DNA from: Rhynchopus sp. YZ270_cl-10
Taxonomy: Eukaryota; Euglenozoa; Diplonemea; Diplonemida; Diplonemidae
Direction of reading: 5' to 3'
Assembly: GCA_964035575.1 (NCBI GenBank)
Contig: OZ037898.1
Coordinates: forward strand, 372,001-436,000
Length of the DNA stretch: 64,000 nt
Shown one piece after another: positions 25,796 through 39,605 of the stretch; positions within the stretch are counted from its first letter, which is position 1; every line of letters begins with the position of its first letter. The translations under genes and the position numbers were made by a program. The notes below the pieces were generated by a model. That model had not been told where the DNA came from. It did not search any database and was given only the letters and a program-made list of their open reading frames with translations.

Positions 25796-27276
25796 TTTAG
25801 TTTTTTTTGGCAATCCTTAACACTCACTGGATGGTGTGGTTGCTGTATGAAAGGTTTGCAACGCACACAAACCAACCAACACAACCGATGCGATACGTTG
25901 CTTGCGTTCACATCGTTCCGTTCAGATCGGAACGATGTGAACGGAACGAATGCAACCGACGCAACGCAACCGTTCGGTACGTAACGTCCCGAACCAAACA
26001 TATGGAACCAACGCAACGCAATGCAACGAACGTAACCAACCGAACACAACAAACCCGATGTGTACGTAACGATCTGTATGCAACGAACGCAACGCAACGA
26101 ACGCAACGCATGCAACGCAACGCAACCGATGCGTACGTAACGATCGGAACGCAACGAACGTAACCAACCGAACACAACCAACGCAACGCAACCGCTCTGT
26201 TCGCTGCACTCTGTAGATAACGATCTCTACACAATTTAGTTTTGCGAATCCTAAACACTTTCTGCTGGCTCGTGTGGTTGATGAGCGAGATCTTCTGGCA
26301 CAAAACGGACTCGATCGTCAAGGATCTTAACCCAGTTAAAACATCAGACTGGTCACAGAATACCACGTTGTGCATGGTTTTTGGCTTGTTTTTGCCCACA
26401 AAAGGGCTTACACATGTTTCTAACACCCCAGAATCGCGTTTCTCAGACCACATGGACAGGTATGGGCCCAAAAAACCACCCAAAAAGGCGAAAATCCCGG
26501 TTTTTGGTGAAAATCGCCTGTTTTGCCTGCAGAATCCTTAAGGAACGCACGGTTCCTAAGGCAATTTACACGTAAACTCGCGACACGAAATTAGGAATTA
26601 GTAACAAATCTCTGAGCGATCTGATTTAGTAATAACTGGATTTTTGGCCCAATCTTTCCAATGCCGAAAAAATCTTACACTTTGGCGTATTTTCGCGAAA
26701 TGGTCATTTTTGGGGTACCCCACCCGGGGGGGGGTACCCAGGGGGAGGGTGGGGAGGAAGCAACCTTAAAAACCTAAACACAAGTGTTTAGGAACTAACG
26801 CAACGCATGCAACACAACGTAACCGGTGTGCACGTAGCTATGTGTACGCAACGTAGCGAACGCAACGCAACCAACGCAACGAGTGGTTACAACCCCCCAC
26901 GCATGGTTCTCACAGCGCGCTGGCACGTTACCCAAGCCGCAAACCCGGTTACCTGACTTAAAAACCGGGTTTTCGGCCAAAACGCCTGTTTTGCCTGTAG
27001 AACCCTGTAGAAGCCTTAAGAAACACGTGTAAAAAAGGGGTACTCGCGACACCCTGGTTTCAGGGTCTGTCAGGGTTTGGAGGTCTTTGCTTCAGAGAAA
27101 GTCTCCTAAAAACCTCCTATCTTCCCAAGAATCCACTTTTTTGACCTCTTTGGACGTTTAGGGACCTGAAAAAAAATGGCCGAAACCCACCCCGCGCGGG
27201 GAGGGTGGGTGGGTGGGGAGGGTGGGTGGGTGGGGTGATCAGCAACCTTAAAGACCTTAACACTGAGTGTTAAGGA
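25796..27276 (+). mobile_element. R1 element split by an R4 insertion
   Basis: Parts are 25,796-26,234 and 26,794-27,276, with the same layout as at 5,736. Confidence 0.8.
26235..26793 (+). mobile_element. R4 element
   Basis: A 559-bp copy in the same R1 site. Confidence 0.8.
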
Positions 27277-27278
27277 AA

Positions 27279-28180
27279 TTTAGTTTTTTTTGGTAATCCT
27301 TAACACTCACTGGCTGGTGTGGTTGATGTATGAAAGGTTTGCAACGCACACAAGCCAACCAACGCAACCGATGCGATACGTTTCTTGCGTTCACATCGTT
27401 CCGTTCAGATCGGAACGATGTGAACGGAACGAATGCAACCGACGCAACGCAACCGTTCGGTACGTAACGTCTCGAACCGAAGACACGGAAGCAACGCAAC
27501 GCACCGAACGCAATGCAAGCGATGAGTACGTAACGATCTGTATGCAACGAACGCAACGCAACGAACGCAACGCATGCAACGCAACGCAACCGATGTGTAC
27601 GTAACGATCGGAACGCAACGAACGTAACCAACCGAACACAACCAACGCAACGCAACCGCTCTGTTCGTTGCACTCTGTATATAACGATCTCTACACAACT
27701 AACGCAACGCATGCAACATAACGTAACCGATGTGCACGTAGCTATGTGTACGCAACGTAGCGAACGCAACGCAACCAACGCAACGAGTGGTTACAACCCC
27801 CCACGCATGGTTCTCACAGCGCGCTGGCACGTTACCCAAGCCGCAAACCCGGTTACCTGCCTTAAAAACCGGGTTTTCGGCCAAAACGCCTGTTTTGCCT
27901 GTAGAACCCTGTAGAAGCCTTAAGAAACACGTGTAAAAAAGGGGTACTCGCGACACCCTGGTTTCAGGGTCTGTCAGGGTTTGGAGGTCTTTGCTTCAGA
28001 GAAAGTCTCCTAAAAACCTCCTATCTTCCCAAGAATCCACTTTTTTGACCTCTTTGGACGTTTAGGGACCTGAAAAAAAATGGCCGAAACCCACCCCGCG
28101 CGGGGAGGGTGGGTGGGTGGGGAGGGTGGGTGGGTGGGGTGATCAGCAACCTTAAAGACCTTAACACTGAGTGTTAAGGA
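27279..28180 (+). mobile_element. R1 element, 902-bp form with the empty R4 site
   Basis: The second copy of the uninterrupted R4 target (CTCTACACAACTAACGC near 27,690). It differs from the copy at 16,636 by a few substitutions, such as TTGGTAATCC near the left end. Confidence 0.8.
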
Positions 28181-28182
28181 AA

Positions 28183-28994
28183 TTTAGTTTTTTTTGGCAA
28201 TCCTTAACACTCACTGGCTGGTGTGGTTGATGTATGTAAGGTTTGCAACGCACACAAGCCAACCAACGCAACCGATGCGCTACGTTTCTTGCGTTCACAT
28301 CGTTCCGTTCAGATCGGAACGATGTGAACGGAACGAATGCAACCGACGCAACGCAACCGTTCGGTACGTAACGTCTCGAACCAAAGACACGGAAGCAACG
28401 CAACGCACCGAACGCAACGCATGCAACGCAACGCAACCGATGTGTACGTAACGATCGGAACGCAACCAACGCAACGCAACCGCTCTGTTCGTTGCACTCT
28501 GTATATAACGATCTCTACACAAGGAACGCAACGCATGCAACACAACGTAACCGGTGTGTACGTAACGAACGCAACGTAGCGAAGGCAACGCAACGAGTGG
28601 TTACAAACCCCCACGCATGGTTCTCACACCGCTCTGGCACGTTTCCCAAGCCTCAAACCCGGTTACCTGCCTGAAAAACCGGGTTTTCGGCCAAAACGCC
28701 TGTTTTGCCTGTATAACCCTGTAGAACCCTTAAGAAACACGTGTAAAAAAGGGGTACTCGCGACACCCTGGTTTCAGGGTCTGTCAGGGTTTGGAGGTCT
28801 TTCTCATTTGCAAACCCTCAAAAAAACCTCCTATCTTCCCAAGAATCCACTTTTTTGACCTCTTTGGACGTTTAGAGACCTGAAAAAAAATGGCCGAAAC
28901 CCACCCCGGGGGGGGGGACCGGGGGGGGGTGCCTTAGAGGGGGTGGGTGGGGTGGTGAAGCAACCTTAAAGACCTTAACACCGAGTGTTAAGGA
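28183..28994 (+). mobile_element. R1 element, short variant (812 bp)
   Basis: Opens the fourth super-repeat. Confidence 0.8.
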
Positions 28995-29868
28995 ACTTTT
29001 GAGCATCACATATTTATTCCACGGCTATTTTGTGTGTATACCGTACGTTTAGTATGGCCAGCGCCTTAGCAAAAAATCAAAAAATCTCAAAAAAAAAATT
29101 TTTTTTTTGGGAAAATTTCGGCCCCTGACCTGGGTTTTTGGGCACCAAAAAATGCAAAAAAACGCAAAAATCGGGTGTTTTGACCATCTGTGGTTACACA
29201 AAACACACTTCTGTGTATAAGCCTACACCAGTGCTACCAACGCGACAAGTCGCGCGCGACTCGCGACAAACCACCCGCGACAGCGCGACAAAATGAGTTG
29301 TCGCAAAAATCGAAAATTTTTTTTTTCCATTTTGAGACACTTTTTTTTTTTTTTTTGTTAGGAAAAATCGCGTTTTTTCCGGGTACTTAGCAAAATTTTG
29401 GTCAAAAAATGATGGCTTTTGCTTACGTCGCTACTGTACCGTCTGCGATGGTTTTTTCTGGATTTTTTTTTTTGGATTTTTTTTTCCAAAATCGCCCACA
29501 CCCAAAAAAAAAAATTTTTTTTTTTTTTGGTGAAAATTTTTGTGATGTCGAAAAAAAAAATTTTTTTTGGGCGCGACAGCGCGACAAGTGGCACTTTGTC
29601 GCGCGACTAGAATCTCTTGTCGCGTTGGTAGCACTGCCTACACCAATACAGTGGTTATACAAGGCGATTTTTGACCAAAAAAAAAATTTTTTTTTCGCCC
29701 AAAATTTGCCGTGGTACCTCATAAAATGGCCCAAAGAATCCAATGAAAACCTCAGATTGGGCAAATTATGAAAAAAATTTTCAAGTCAAATTTTCAGCCA
29801 AAATACGGCTATTTTGGTCATGCCTTGTGTACTTTGTGTACTGAACTGGTGTCCCGAGGCCACAGGGA
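28995..29868 (+). repeat. R2 repeat interrupted by a TIR element
   Basis: A normal R2 whose AAGCCTACACCAATACAG segment is split by the element at 29,230-29,635, with GCCTACACC present on both sides. Removing the element and one GCCTACACC restores the standard 459 bp. Confidence 0.85.
29230..29635. mobile_element. Mutator-like MITE, 406 bp, with 9-bp target duplication
   Basis: The ends are perfect 20-bp inverted repeats: AGTGCTACCAACGCGACAAG at the left and its complement at 29,616-29,635. The target duplication GCCTACACC lies at 29,221-29,229 and 29,636-29,644, and the intact site is present in the other 13 R2 copies. Inside the ends are clustered CGCGACA/TGTCGCG words, then an AT-rich centre with several A-run/T-run blocks. 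There is no transposase, so it is non-autonomous. A 9-bp duplication is typical of Mutator-like elements; the superfamily call rests mainly on that. Confidence 0.85.
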
Positions 29869-30770
29869 TTTAGTTTTTTTTGGCAATCCTTAACACTCAC
29901 TGGCTGGTGTGGTTGATGTATGAAAGGTTTGCAACGCACACAAGCCAACGCAACCGATGCGATACGTTTCTTGCGTTCACATCGTTCCGTTCAGATCGGA
30001 ACGATGTGAACGGAACGAATGCAACCGACGCAACGCAACCGTTCGGTACGTAACGTCTCGAACCAAAGACACGGAAGCAACGCAACGCACCGAACGCAAC
30101 GCATCCAACGCAATGCAAGCGATGAGTACGTAACGATCTGTATGCAACGAACGCAACGCAACGAACGCAACGCAACCGATGTGTACGAAACGATCGGAAC
30201 GCAACGAACGTAACCAACCGAACACAACCAACGCAACGCAACCGCTCTGTTCGTTGCACTCTGTATATAACGATCTCTACACAACGAACGCAACGCATGC
30301 AACACAACGTAACCGGTGTGCACGTAGCTATGTGTACGCAACGTAGCGAACGCAACGCAACCAACGCAACGAGTGGTTACAAACCCCCACGCATGGTTCT
30401 CGCAGCGCGCTGGCACGTTTCCCAAGCCGGAAACCCGGTTACCTGCCTGAAAAACCGGGTTTTCGGCCAAAACGCCTGTTTTGCCTGTAGAACCCTGTAG
30501 AACCCTTAAGAAACACGTGTAAAAAAGGGGTACTCGCGACACCCTGGTTTCAGGGTCTGTCAGGGTTTGGAGGTCTTTCTCATTTGCAAACCCTCAAAAA
30601 AACCTCCTATCTTCCCAAGAATCCACTTTTTTGACCTCTTTGGACGTTTAGAGACCTGAAAAAAAATGGCCGAAACCCACCCCGGGGGGGGGGACCGGGG
30701 GGGGGTGCCTTAGAGGGGGTGGGTGGGGTGGTGAAGCAACCTTAAAGACCTTAACACCGAGTGTTAAGGA
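29869..30770 (+). mobile_element. R1 element, 902-bp form
   Basis: Standard form with intact ends. Confidence 0.8.
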
Positions 30771-31229
30771 ACTTTTGAGCATCACATATTTATTCCACGG
30801 CTATTTTGTGTGTATACCGTACGTTTAGTATGGCCAGCGCCTTAGCAAAAAATCAAAAAATCTCAAAAAAAAATTTTTTTTTTTGGGAAAATTTCGGCCC
30901 CTGACCTGGGTTTTTGGGCACCAAAAAATGCAAAAAAACGCAAAAATCGGGTGTTTTGACCATCTGTGGTTACACAAAACACACTTCTGTGTATAAGCCT
31001 ACACCAATACAGTGGTTATACAAGGCGATTTTTGACCAAAAAAAAAATTTTTTTTTCGCCCAAAATTTGCCGTGGTACCTCATAAAATGGCCCAAAGAAT
31101 CCAATGAAAACCTCAGATTGGGCAAATTATGAAAAAAATTTTCAAGTCAAATTTTCAGCCAAAATACGGCTATTTTGGTCATGCCTTGTGTACTTTGTGT
31201 ACTGAACTGGTGTCCCGAGGCCACAGGGA
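30771..31229 (+). repeat. R2 repeat
   Basis: Standard copy with the uninterrupted GCCTACACCAATACAG site. Confidence 0.8.
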
Positions 31230-32131
31230 TTTAGTTTTTTTTGGCAATCCTTAACACTCACTGGCTGGTGTGGTTGATGTATGAAAGGTTTGCAACGCAC
31301 ACAAGCCAACGCAACCGATGCGATACGTTTCTTGCGTTCACATCGTTCCGTTCAGATCGGAACGATGTGAACGGAACGAATGCAACCGACGCAACGCAAC
31401 CGTTCGGTACGTAACGTCTCGAACCAAAGACACGGAAGCAACGCAACGCACCGAACGCAACGCATCCAACGCAATGCAAGCGATGAGTACGTAACGATCT
31501 GTATGCAACGAACGCAACGCAACGAACGCAACGCAACCGATGTGTACGAAACGATCGGAACGCAACGAACGTAACCAACCGAACACAACCAACGCAACGC
31601 AACCGCTCTGTTCGTTGCACTCTGTATATAACGATCTCTACACAACGAACGCAACGCATGCAACACAACGTAACCGGTGTGCACGTAGCTATGTGTACGC
31701 AACGTAGCGAACGCAACGCAACCAACGCAACGAGTGGTTACAAACCCCCACGCATGGTTCTCGCAGCGCGCTGGCACGTTTCCCAAGCCGGAAACCCGGT
31801 TACCTGCCTGAAAAACCGGGTTTTCGGCCAAAACGCCTGTTTTGCCTGTAGAACCCTGTAGAACCCTTAAGAAACACGTGTAAAAAAGGGGTACTCGCGA
31901 CACCCTGGTTTCAGGGTCTGTCAGGGTTTGGAGGTCTTTCTCATTTGCAAACCCTCAAAAAAACCTCCTATCTTCCCAAGAATCCACTTTTTTGACCTCT
32001 TTGGACGTTTAGAGACCTGAAAAAAAATGGCCGAAACCCACCCCGGGGGGGGGGACCGGGGGGGGGTGCCTTAGAGGGGGTGGGTGGGGTGGTGAAGCAA
32101 CCTTAAAGACCTTAACACCGAGTGTTAAGGA
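31230..32131 (+). mobile_element. R1 element, 902-bp form
   Basis: Standard form with intact ends. Confidence 0.8.
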
Positions 32132-32590
32132 ACTTTTGAGCATCACATATTTATTCCACGGCTATTTTGTGTGTATACCGTACGTTTAGTATGGCCAGCG
32201 CCTTAGCAAAAAATCAAAAAATCTCAAAAAAAAAATTTTTTTTTTGGGAAAATTTCGGCCCCTGACCTGGGTTTTTGGGCACCAAAAAATGCAAAAAAAC
32301 GCAAAAATCGGGTGTTTTGACCATCTGTGGTTACACAAAACACACTTCTGTGTATAAGCCTACACCAATACAGTGGTTATACAAGGCGATTTTTGACCAA
32401 AAAAAAAATTTTTTTTTCGCCCAAAATTTGCCGTGGTACCTCATAAAATGGCCCAAAGAATCCAATGAAAACCTCAGATTGGGCAAATTATGAAAAAAAT
32501 TTTCAAGTCAAATTTTCAGCCAAAATACGGCTATTTTGGTCATGCCTTGTGTACTTTGTGTACTGAACTGGTGTCCCGAGGCCACAGGGA
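32132..32590 (+). repeat. R2 repeat
   Basis: Standard copy. Confidence 0.8.
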
Positions 32591-33491
32591 TTTAGTTTTT
32601 TTTGGCAATCCTTAACACTCACTGGCTGGTGTGGTTGATGTATGAAAGGTTTGCAACGCACACAAGCCAACGCAACCGATGCGATACGTTTCTTGCGTTC
32701 ACATCGTTCCGTTCAGATCGGAACGATGTGAACGGAACGAATGCAACCGACGCAACGCAACCGTTCGGTACGTAACGTCTCGAACCAAAGACACGGAAGC
32801 AACGCAACGCACCGAACGCAACGCATCCAACGCAATGCAAGCGATGAGTACGTAACGATCTGTATGCAACGAACGCAACGCAACGAACGCAACGCAACCG
32901 ATGTGTACGAAACGATCGGAACGCAACGAACGTAACCAACCGAACACAACCAACGCAACGCAACCGCTCTGTTCGTTGCACTCTGTATATAACGATCTCT
33001 ACACAACGAACGCAACGCATGCAACACAACGTAACCGGTGTGCACGTAGCTATGTGTACGCAACGTAGCGAACGCAACGCAACCAACGCAACGAGTGGTT
33101 ACAAACCCCCACGCATGGTTCTCGCAGCGCGCTGGCACGTTTCCCAAGCCGGAAACCCGGTTACCTGCCTGAAAAACCGGGTTTTCGGCCAAAACGCCTG
33201 TTTTGCCTGTAGAACCCTGTAGAACCCTTAAGAAACACGTGTAAAAAAGGGGTACTCGCGACACCCTGGTTTCAGGGTCTGTCAGGGTTTGGAGGTCTTT
33301 CTCATTTGCAAACCCTGAAAAAAACCTCCTATCTTCCCAAGAATCCACTTTTTTGACCTCTTTGGACGTTTAGAGACCTGAAAAAAAATGGCCGAAACCC
33401 ACCCCGGGGGGGGGGACCGGGGGGGGTGCCTTAGAGGGGGTGGGTGGGGTGGTGAAGCAACCTTAAAGACCTTAACACCGAGTGTTAAGGA
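32591..33491 (+). mobile_element. R1 element, 901-bp form
   Basis: Has the CCCTGAAAAAAACC variant, like the copies at 18,810 and 21,531. Confidence 0.8.
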
Positions 33492-33950
33492 ACTTTTGAG
33501 CATCACATATTTATTCCACGGCTATTTTGTGTGTATACCGTACGTTTAGTATGGCCAGCGCCTTAGCAAAAAATCAAAAAATCTCAAAAAAAAAATTTTT
33601 TTTTTGGGAAAATTTCGGCCCCTGACCTGGGTTTTTGGGCACCAAAAAATGCAAAAAAACGCAAAAATCGGGTGTTTTGACCATCTGTGGTTACACAAAA
33701 CACACTTCTGTGTATAAGCCTACACCAATACAGTGGTTATACAAGGCGATTTTTGACCAAAAAAAAAATTTTTTTTTCGCCCAAAATTTGCCGTGGTACC
33801 TCATAAAATGGCCCAAAGAATCCAATGAAAACCTCAGATTGGGCAAATTATGAAAAAAATTTTCAAGTCAAATTTTCAGCCAAAATACGGCTATTTTGGT
33901 CATGCCTTGTGTACTTTGTGTACTGAACTGGTGTCCCGAGGCCACAGGGA
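33492..33950 (+). repeat. R2 repeat
   Basis: Standard copy. Confidence 0.8.
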
Positions 33951-34841
33951 TTTAGTTTTTTTTGGCAATCCTTAACACTCACTGGCTGGTGTGGTTGATG
34001 TATGAAAGGTTTGCAACGCACACAAGCCAACGCAACCGATGCGATACGTTTCTTGCGTTCACATCGTTCCGTTCAGATCGGAACGATGTGAACGGAACGA
34101 ATGCAACCGACGCAACGCAACCGTTCGGTACGTAACGTCTCGAACCAAAGACACGGAAGCAACGCAACGCACCGAACGCAACGCATCCAACGCAATGCAA
34201 GCGATGAGTACGTAACGATCTGTATGCAACGAACGCAACGCAACGAACGCAACGCAACCGATGTGTACGAAACGATCGGAACGCAACGAACGTAACCAAC
34301 CGAACACAACCAACGCAACGCAACCGCTCTGTTCGTTGCACTCTGTATATAACGATCTCTACACAACGAACGCAACGCATGCAACACAACGTAACCGGTG
34401 TGCACGTAGCTATGTGTACGCAACGTAGCGAACGCAACGCAACCAACGCAACGAGTGGTTACAAACCCCCACGCATGGTTCTCGCAGCGCGCTGGCACGT
34501 TTCCCAAGCCGGAAACCCGGTTACCTGCCTGAAAAACCGGGTTTTCGGCCAAAACGCCTGTTTTGCCTGTAGAACCCTGTAGAACCCTTAAGAAACACGT
34601 GTAAAAAAGGGGTACTCGCGACACCCTCGTTTCAGGGTCTGTCAGGGTTTGGAGGTCTTTGCTTCAGAGAAAGTCTCCTAAAAACCTCCTATCTTCCCAA
34701 GAATCCACTTTTTTGACCTCTTTGGACGTTTAGGGACCTGAAAAAAAATGGCCGAAACCCACCCTGGGGGGGGGGGTGGGGTGGGAGGGTGGGTGGGAGG
34801 TGATCAGCAACCTTAAAGACCTTAACACCGAGTGTTAAGGA
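33951..34841 (+). mobile_element. R1 element, 891-bp variant next to R3
   Basis: R3-type right end. Confidence 0.8.
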
Positions 34842-37311
34842 ATAAAACGTCCCGTTCAAAAGCGTGCCGTTCATACGCAACAAAACGACCCGTTCAAAAG
34901 CGTGCCGTTTCTACGCAACAAAACGACCCGCTCAAAAGCGTGCCGTTCATACGCAACAAAACGACCCGTTCAAAAGCGTGCCGCATGTACGCAACAAAAC
35001 GACCCGCTCAAAAGCGTGCCGTTCATACGCAACAAAACGTCCCGTTCAAAAGCGTGCCGTTCATACGCAACAAAACGACCCGTTCAAAAGCGTGCCGTTC
35101 ATACGCAACAAAACGACCCGCTCAAAAGCGTGCCGTTCATACGCAACAAAACGACCCGCTCAAAAGCGTGCCGTTTCTACGCAACAAAACGACCCGTTCA
35201 AAAGCGTGCCGTTCATGCGTAACAAAACGACCCGTTCAAAAGCGTGCCGTTCGTACGCAACAAAACGACCCGCTCAAAAGCGTGCCGTTCGTAAGCAACA
35301 AAACGACCCGTTCAAAAGCGTGCCGTTTCTACGCAACAAAACGACCCGCTCAAAAGCGTGCCGTTCGTAAGCAACAAAACGACCCGTTCAAAAGCGTGCC
35401 GTTTCTACGCAACAAAACGACCCGTTCAAAAGCGTGCCGTTTCTACGCAACAAAACGACCCGTTCAAAAGCGTGCCGTTCATACGCAACAAAACGACCCG
35501 TTCAAAAGCGTGCCGTTCATACGCAACAAAACGACCCGTTCAAAAGCGTGCCGTTCATACGCAACAAAACGTCCCGTTCAAAAGCGTGCCGTTCATACGC
35601 AACAAAACGACCCGTTCAAAAGCGTGCCGTTCATACGCAACAAAACGACCCGTTCAAAAGCGTGCCGTTTCTACGCAACAAAACGACCCGCTCAAAAGCG
35701 TGCCGTTCATACGCAACAAAACGTCCCGTTCAAAAGCGTGCCGTTCATACGCAACAAAACGACCCGTTCAAAAGCGTGCCGTTTCTACGCAACAAAACGA
35801 CCCGCTCCAAAGAGTGCCGTTCGTACGCAACAAAACGACCCGTTCAAAAGCGTGCCGTTCATACGCAACAAAACGACCCGTTCAAAAGCGTGCCGTTTCT
35901 ACGCAACAAAACGACCCGCTCAAAAGCGTGCCGTTCATACGCAACAAAACGTCCCGTTCAAAAGCGTGCCGTTCATACGCAACAAAACGACCCGTTCAAA
36001 AGCGTGCCGTTCATACGCAACAAAACGACCCGTTCAAAAGCGTGCCGTTTCTACGCAACAAAACGACCCGCTCAAAAGCGTGCCGTTCATACGCAACAAA
36101 ACGTCCCGTTCAAAAGCGTGCCGTTCATACGCAACAAAACGACCCGTTCAAAAGCGTGCCGTTTCTACGCAACAAAACGACCCGCTCCAAAGAGTGCCGT
36201 TCGTACGCAACAAAACGACCCGTTCAAAAGCGTGCCGTTCATACGCAACAAAACGACCCGTTCAAAAGCGTGCCGTTTCTACGCAACAAAACGACCCGCT
36301 CAAAAGCGTGCCGTTCATACGCAACAAAACGTCCCGTTCAAAAGCGTGCCGTTCATACGCAACAAAACGACCCGTTCAAAAGCGTGCCGTTCATACGCAA
36401 CAAAACGACCCGTTCAAAAGCGTGCCGTTTCTACGCAACAAAACGACCCGCTCAAAAGCGTGCCGTTCATACGCAACAAAACGTCCCGTTCAAAAGCGTG
36501 CCGTTCATACGCAACAAAACGACCCGTTCAAAAGCGTGCCGTTTCTACGCAACAAAACGACCCGCTCCAAAGAGTGCCGTTCGTACGCAACAAAACGACC
36601 CGTTCAAAAGCGTGCCGTTCATACGCAACAAAACGACCCGTTCAAAAGCGTGCCGTTTCTACGCAACAAAACGACCCGCTCCAAAGCGTGCCGTTCGTAC
36701 GCAACAAAACGACCCGTTCAAAAGCGTGCCGTTCATACGCAACAAAAAGACCCGCTCAAAAGCGTGCCGTTCATACGCAACAAAACGACCCGTTCAAAAG
36801 CGTGCCGTTTCTACGCAACAAAACGACCCGTTCAAAAGCGTGCCGTTCATACGCAACAAAACGACCCGTTCAAAAGCGTGCCGTTCGTACGCAACAAAAC
36901 GACCCGCTCAAAAGCGTGCCGTTCATACGCAACAAAACGACCCGTTCAAAAGCGTGCCGTTTCTACGCAACAAAACGACCCGCTCCAAAGCGTGCCGTTT
37001 CTACGCAACAAAACGACCCGGTCAAAAGCGTGCCGTTTCTACGCAACAAAACGACCCGCTCAAAAGCGTGCCGTTCATACGCAACAAAACGACCCGTTCA
37101 AAAGCGTGCCGTTTCTACGCAACAAAACGACCCGCTCAAAAGCGTGCCGTTCATACGCAATAAAACGACCCGCTCAAAAGCGTGCCGTTCATACGCAACA
37201 AAACGTCCCGTTCAAAAGCGTGCCGTTCATACGCAACAAAACGACCCGTTCAAAAGCGTGCCGTTCATACGCAACAAAACGACCCGCTCAAAAGCGTGCC
37301 GTTCATACGCA
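34842..37311 (+). repeat. R3 satellite, 65 units of 38 bp
   Basis: Exactly 2,470 bp, the longest R3 block that is enclosed on both sides. Its first about ten units carry variants (GTGCCGCATGTACGC, TTCATGCGTAAC) shared only with the blocks at 40,956 and, for the CATGTACGC form, 43,768. Confidence 0.95.
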
Positions 37312-38791
37312 TTTAGTTTTTTTTGGCAATCCTTAACACTCACTGGATGGTGTGGTTGCTGTATGAAAGGTTTGCAACGCACACAAACCAACCAACACAA
37401 CCGATGCGATACGTTGCTTGCGTTCACATCGTTCCGTTCAGATCGGAACGATGTGAACGGAACGAATGCAACCGACGCAACGCAACCGTTCGGTACGTAA
37501 CGTCCCGAACCAAACATATGAAACCAACGCAACGCAATGCAACGAACGTAACCAACCGAACACAACAAACCCGATGTGTACGTAACGATCTGTATGCAAC
37601 GAACGCAACGCAACGAACGCAACGCATGCAACGCAACGCAACCGATGCGTACGTAACGATCGGAACGCAACGAACGTAACCAACCGAACACAACCAACGC
37701 AACGCAACCGCTCTGTTCGCTGCACTCTGTAGATAACGATCTCTACACAATTTAGTTTTGCGAATCCTAAACACTTTCTGCTGGCTCGTGTGGTTGATGA
37801 GCGAGATCTTCTGGCACAAAACGGACTCGATCGTCAAGGATCTTAACCCAGTTAAAACATCAGACTGGTCACAGAATACCACGTTGTGCATGGTTTTTGG
37901 CTTGTTTTTGCCCACAAAAGGGCTTACACATGTTTCTAACACCCCAGAATCGCGTTTCTCAGACCACATGGACAGGTATGGGCCCAAAAAACCACCCAAA
38001 AAGGCGAAAATCCCGGTTTTTGGTGAAAATCGCCTGTTTTGCCTGCAGAATCCTTAAGGAACGCACGGTTCCTAAGGCAATTTACACGTAAACTCGCGAC
38101 ACGAAATTAGGAATTAGTAACAAATCTCTGAGCGATCTGATTTAGTAATAACTGGATTTTTGGCCCAATCTTTCCAATGCCGAAAAAATCTTACACTTTG
38201 GCGTATTTTCGCGAAATGGTCATTTTTGGGGTACCCCACCCGGGGGGGGTACCCAGGGGGAGGGTGGGGAGGAAGCAACCTTAAAAACCTAAACACAAGT
38301 GTTTAGGAACTAACGCAACGCATGCAACACAACGTAACCGGTGTGCACGTAGCTATGTGTACGCAACGTAGCGAACGCAACGCAACCAACGCAACGAGTG
38401 GTTACAACCCCCCACGCATGGTTCTCACAGCGCGCTGGCACGTTACCCAAGCCGCAAACCCGGTTACCTGACTTAAAAACCGGGTTTTCGGCCAAAACGC
38501 CTGTTTTGCCTGTAGAACCCTGTAGAAGCCTTAAGAAACACGTGTAAAAAAGGGGTACTCGCGACACCCTGGTTTCAGGGTCTGTCAGGGTTTGGAGGTC
38601 TTTGCTTCAGAGAAAGTCTCCTAAAAACCTCCTATCTTCCCAAGAATCCACTTTTTTGACCTCTTTGGACGTTTAGGGACCTGAAAAAAAATGGCCGAAA
38701 CCCACCCCGCGCGGGGAGGGTGGGTGGGTGGGGAGGGTGGGTGGGTGGGGTGATCAGCAACCTTAAAGACCTTAACACTGAGTGTTAAGGA
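37312..38791 (+). mobile_element. R1 element split by an R4 insertion
   Basis: Parts are 37,312-37,750 and 38,309-38,791. It has a private change, CATATGAAACC for CATATGGAACC. Confidence 0.8.
37751..38308 (+). mobile_element. R4 element
   Basis: A 558-bp copy, one G shorter in the CCCGGGGGGG tract. Confidence 0.8.
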
Positions 38792-38793
38792 AA

Positions 38794-39605
38794 TTTAGTT
38801 TTTTTTGGCAATCCTTAACACTCACTGGCTGGTGTGGTTGATGTATGTAAGGTTTGCAACGCACACAAGCCAACCAACGCAACCGATGCGCTACGTTTCT
38901 TGCGTTCACATCGTTCCGTTCAGATCGGAACGATGTGAACGGAACGAATGCAACCGACGCAACGCAACCGTTCGGTACGTAACGTCTCGAACCAAAGACA
39001 CGGAAGCAACGCAACGCACCGAACGCAACGCATGCAACGCAACGCAACCGATGTGTACGTAACGATCGGAACGCAACCAACGCAACGCAACCGCTCTGTT
39101 CGTTGCACTCTGTATATAACGATCTCTACACAAGGAACGCAACGCATGCAACACAACGTAACCGGTGTGTACGTAACGAACGCAACGTAGCGAAGGCAAC
39201 GCAACGAGTGGTTACAAACCCCCACGCATGGTTCTCACACCGCTCTGGCACGTTTCCCAAGCCTCAAACCCGGTTACCTGCCTGAAAAACCGGGTTTTCG
39301 GCCAAAACGCCTGTTTTGCCTGTATAACCCTGTAGAACCCTTAAGAAACACGTGTAAAAAAGGGGTACTCGCGACACCCTGGTTTCAGGGTCTGTCAGGG
39401 TTTGGAGGTCTTTCTCATTTGCAAACCCTCAAAAAAACCTCCTATCTTCCCAAGAATCCACTTTTTTGACCTCTTTGGACGTTTAGAGACCTGAAAAAAA
39501 ATGGCCGAAACCCACCCCGGGGGGGGGGACCGGGGGGGGGTGCCTTAGAGGGGGTGGGTGGGGTGGTGAAGCAACCTTAAAGACCTTAACACCGAGTGTT
39601 AAGGA
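38794..39605 (+). mobile_element. R1 element, short variant (812 bp)
   Basis: Opens the fifth and shortest super-repeat. Confidence 0.8.
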
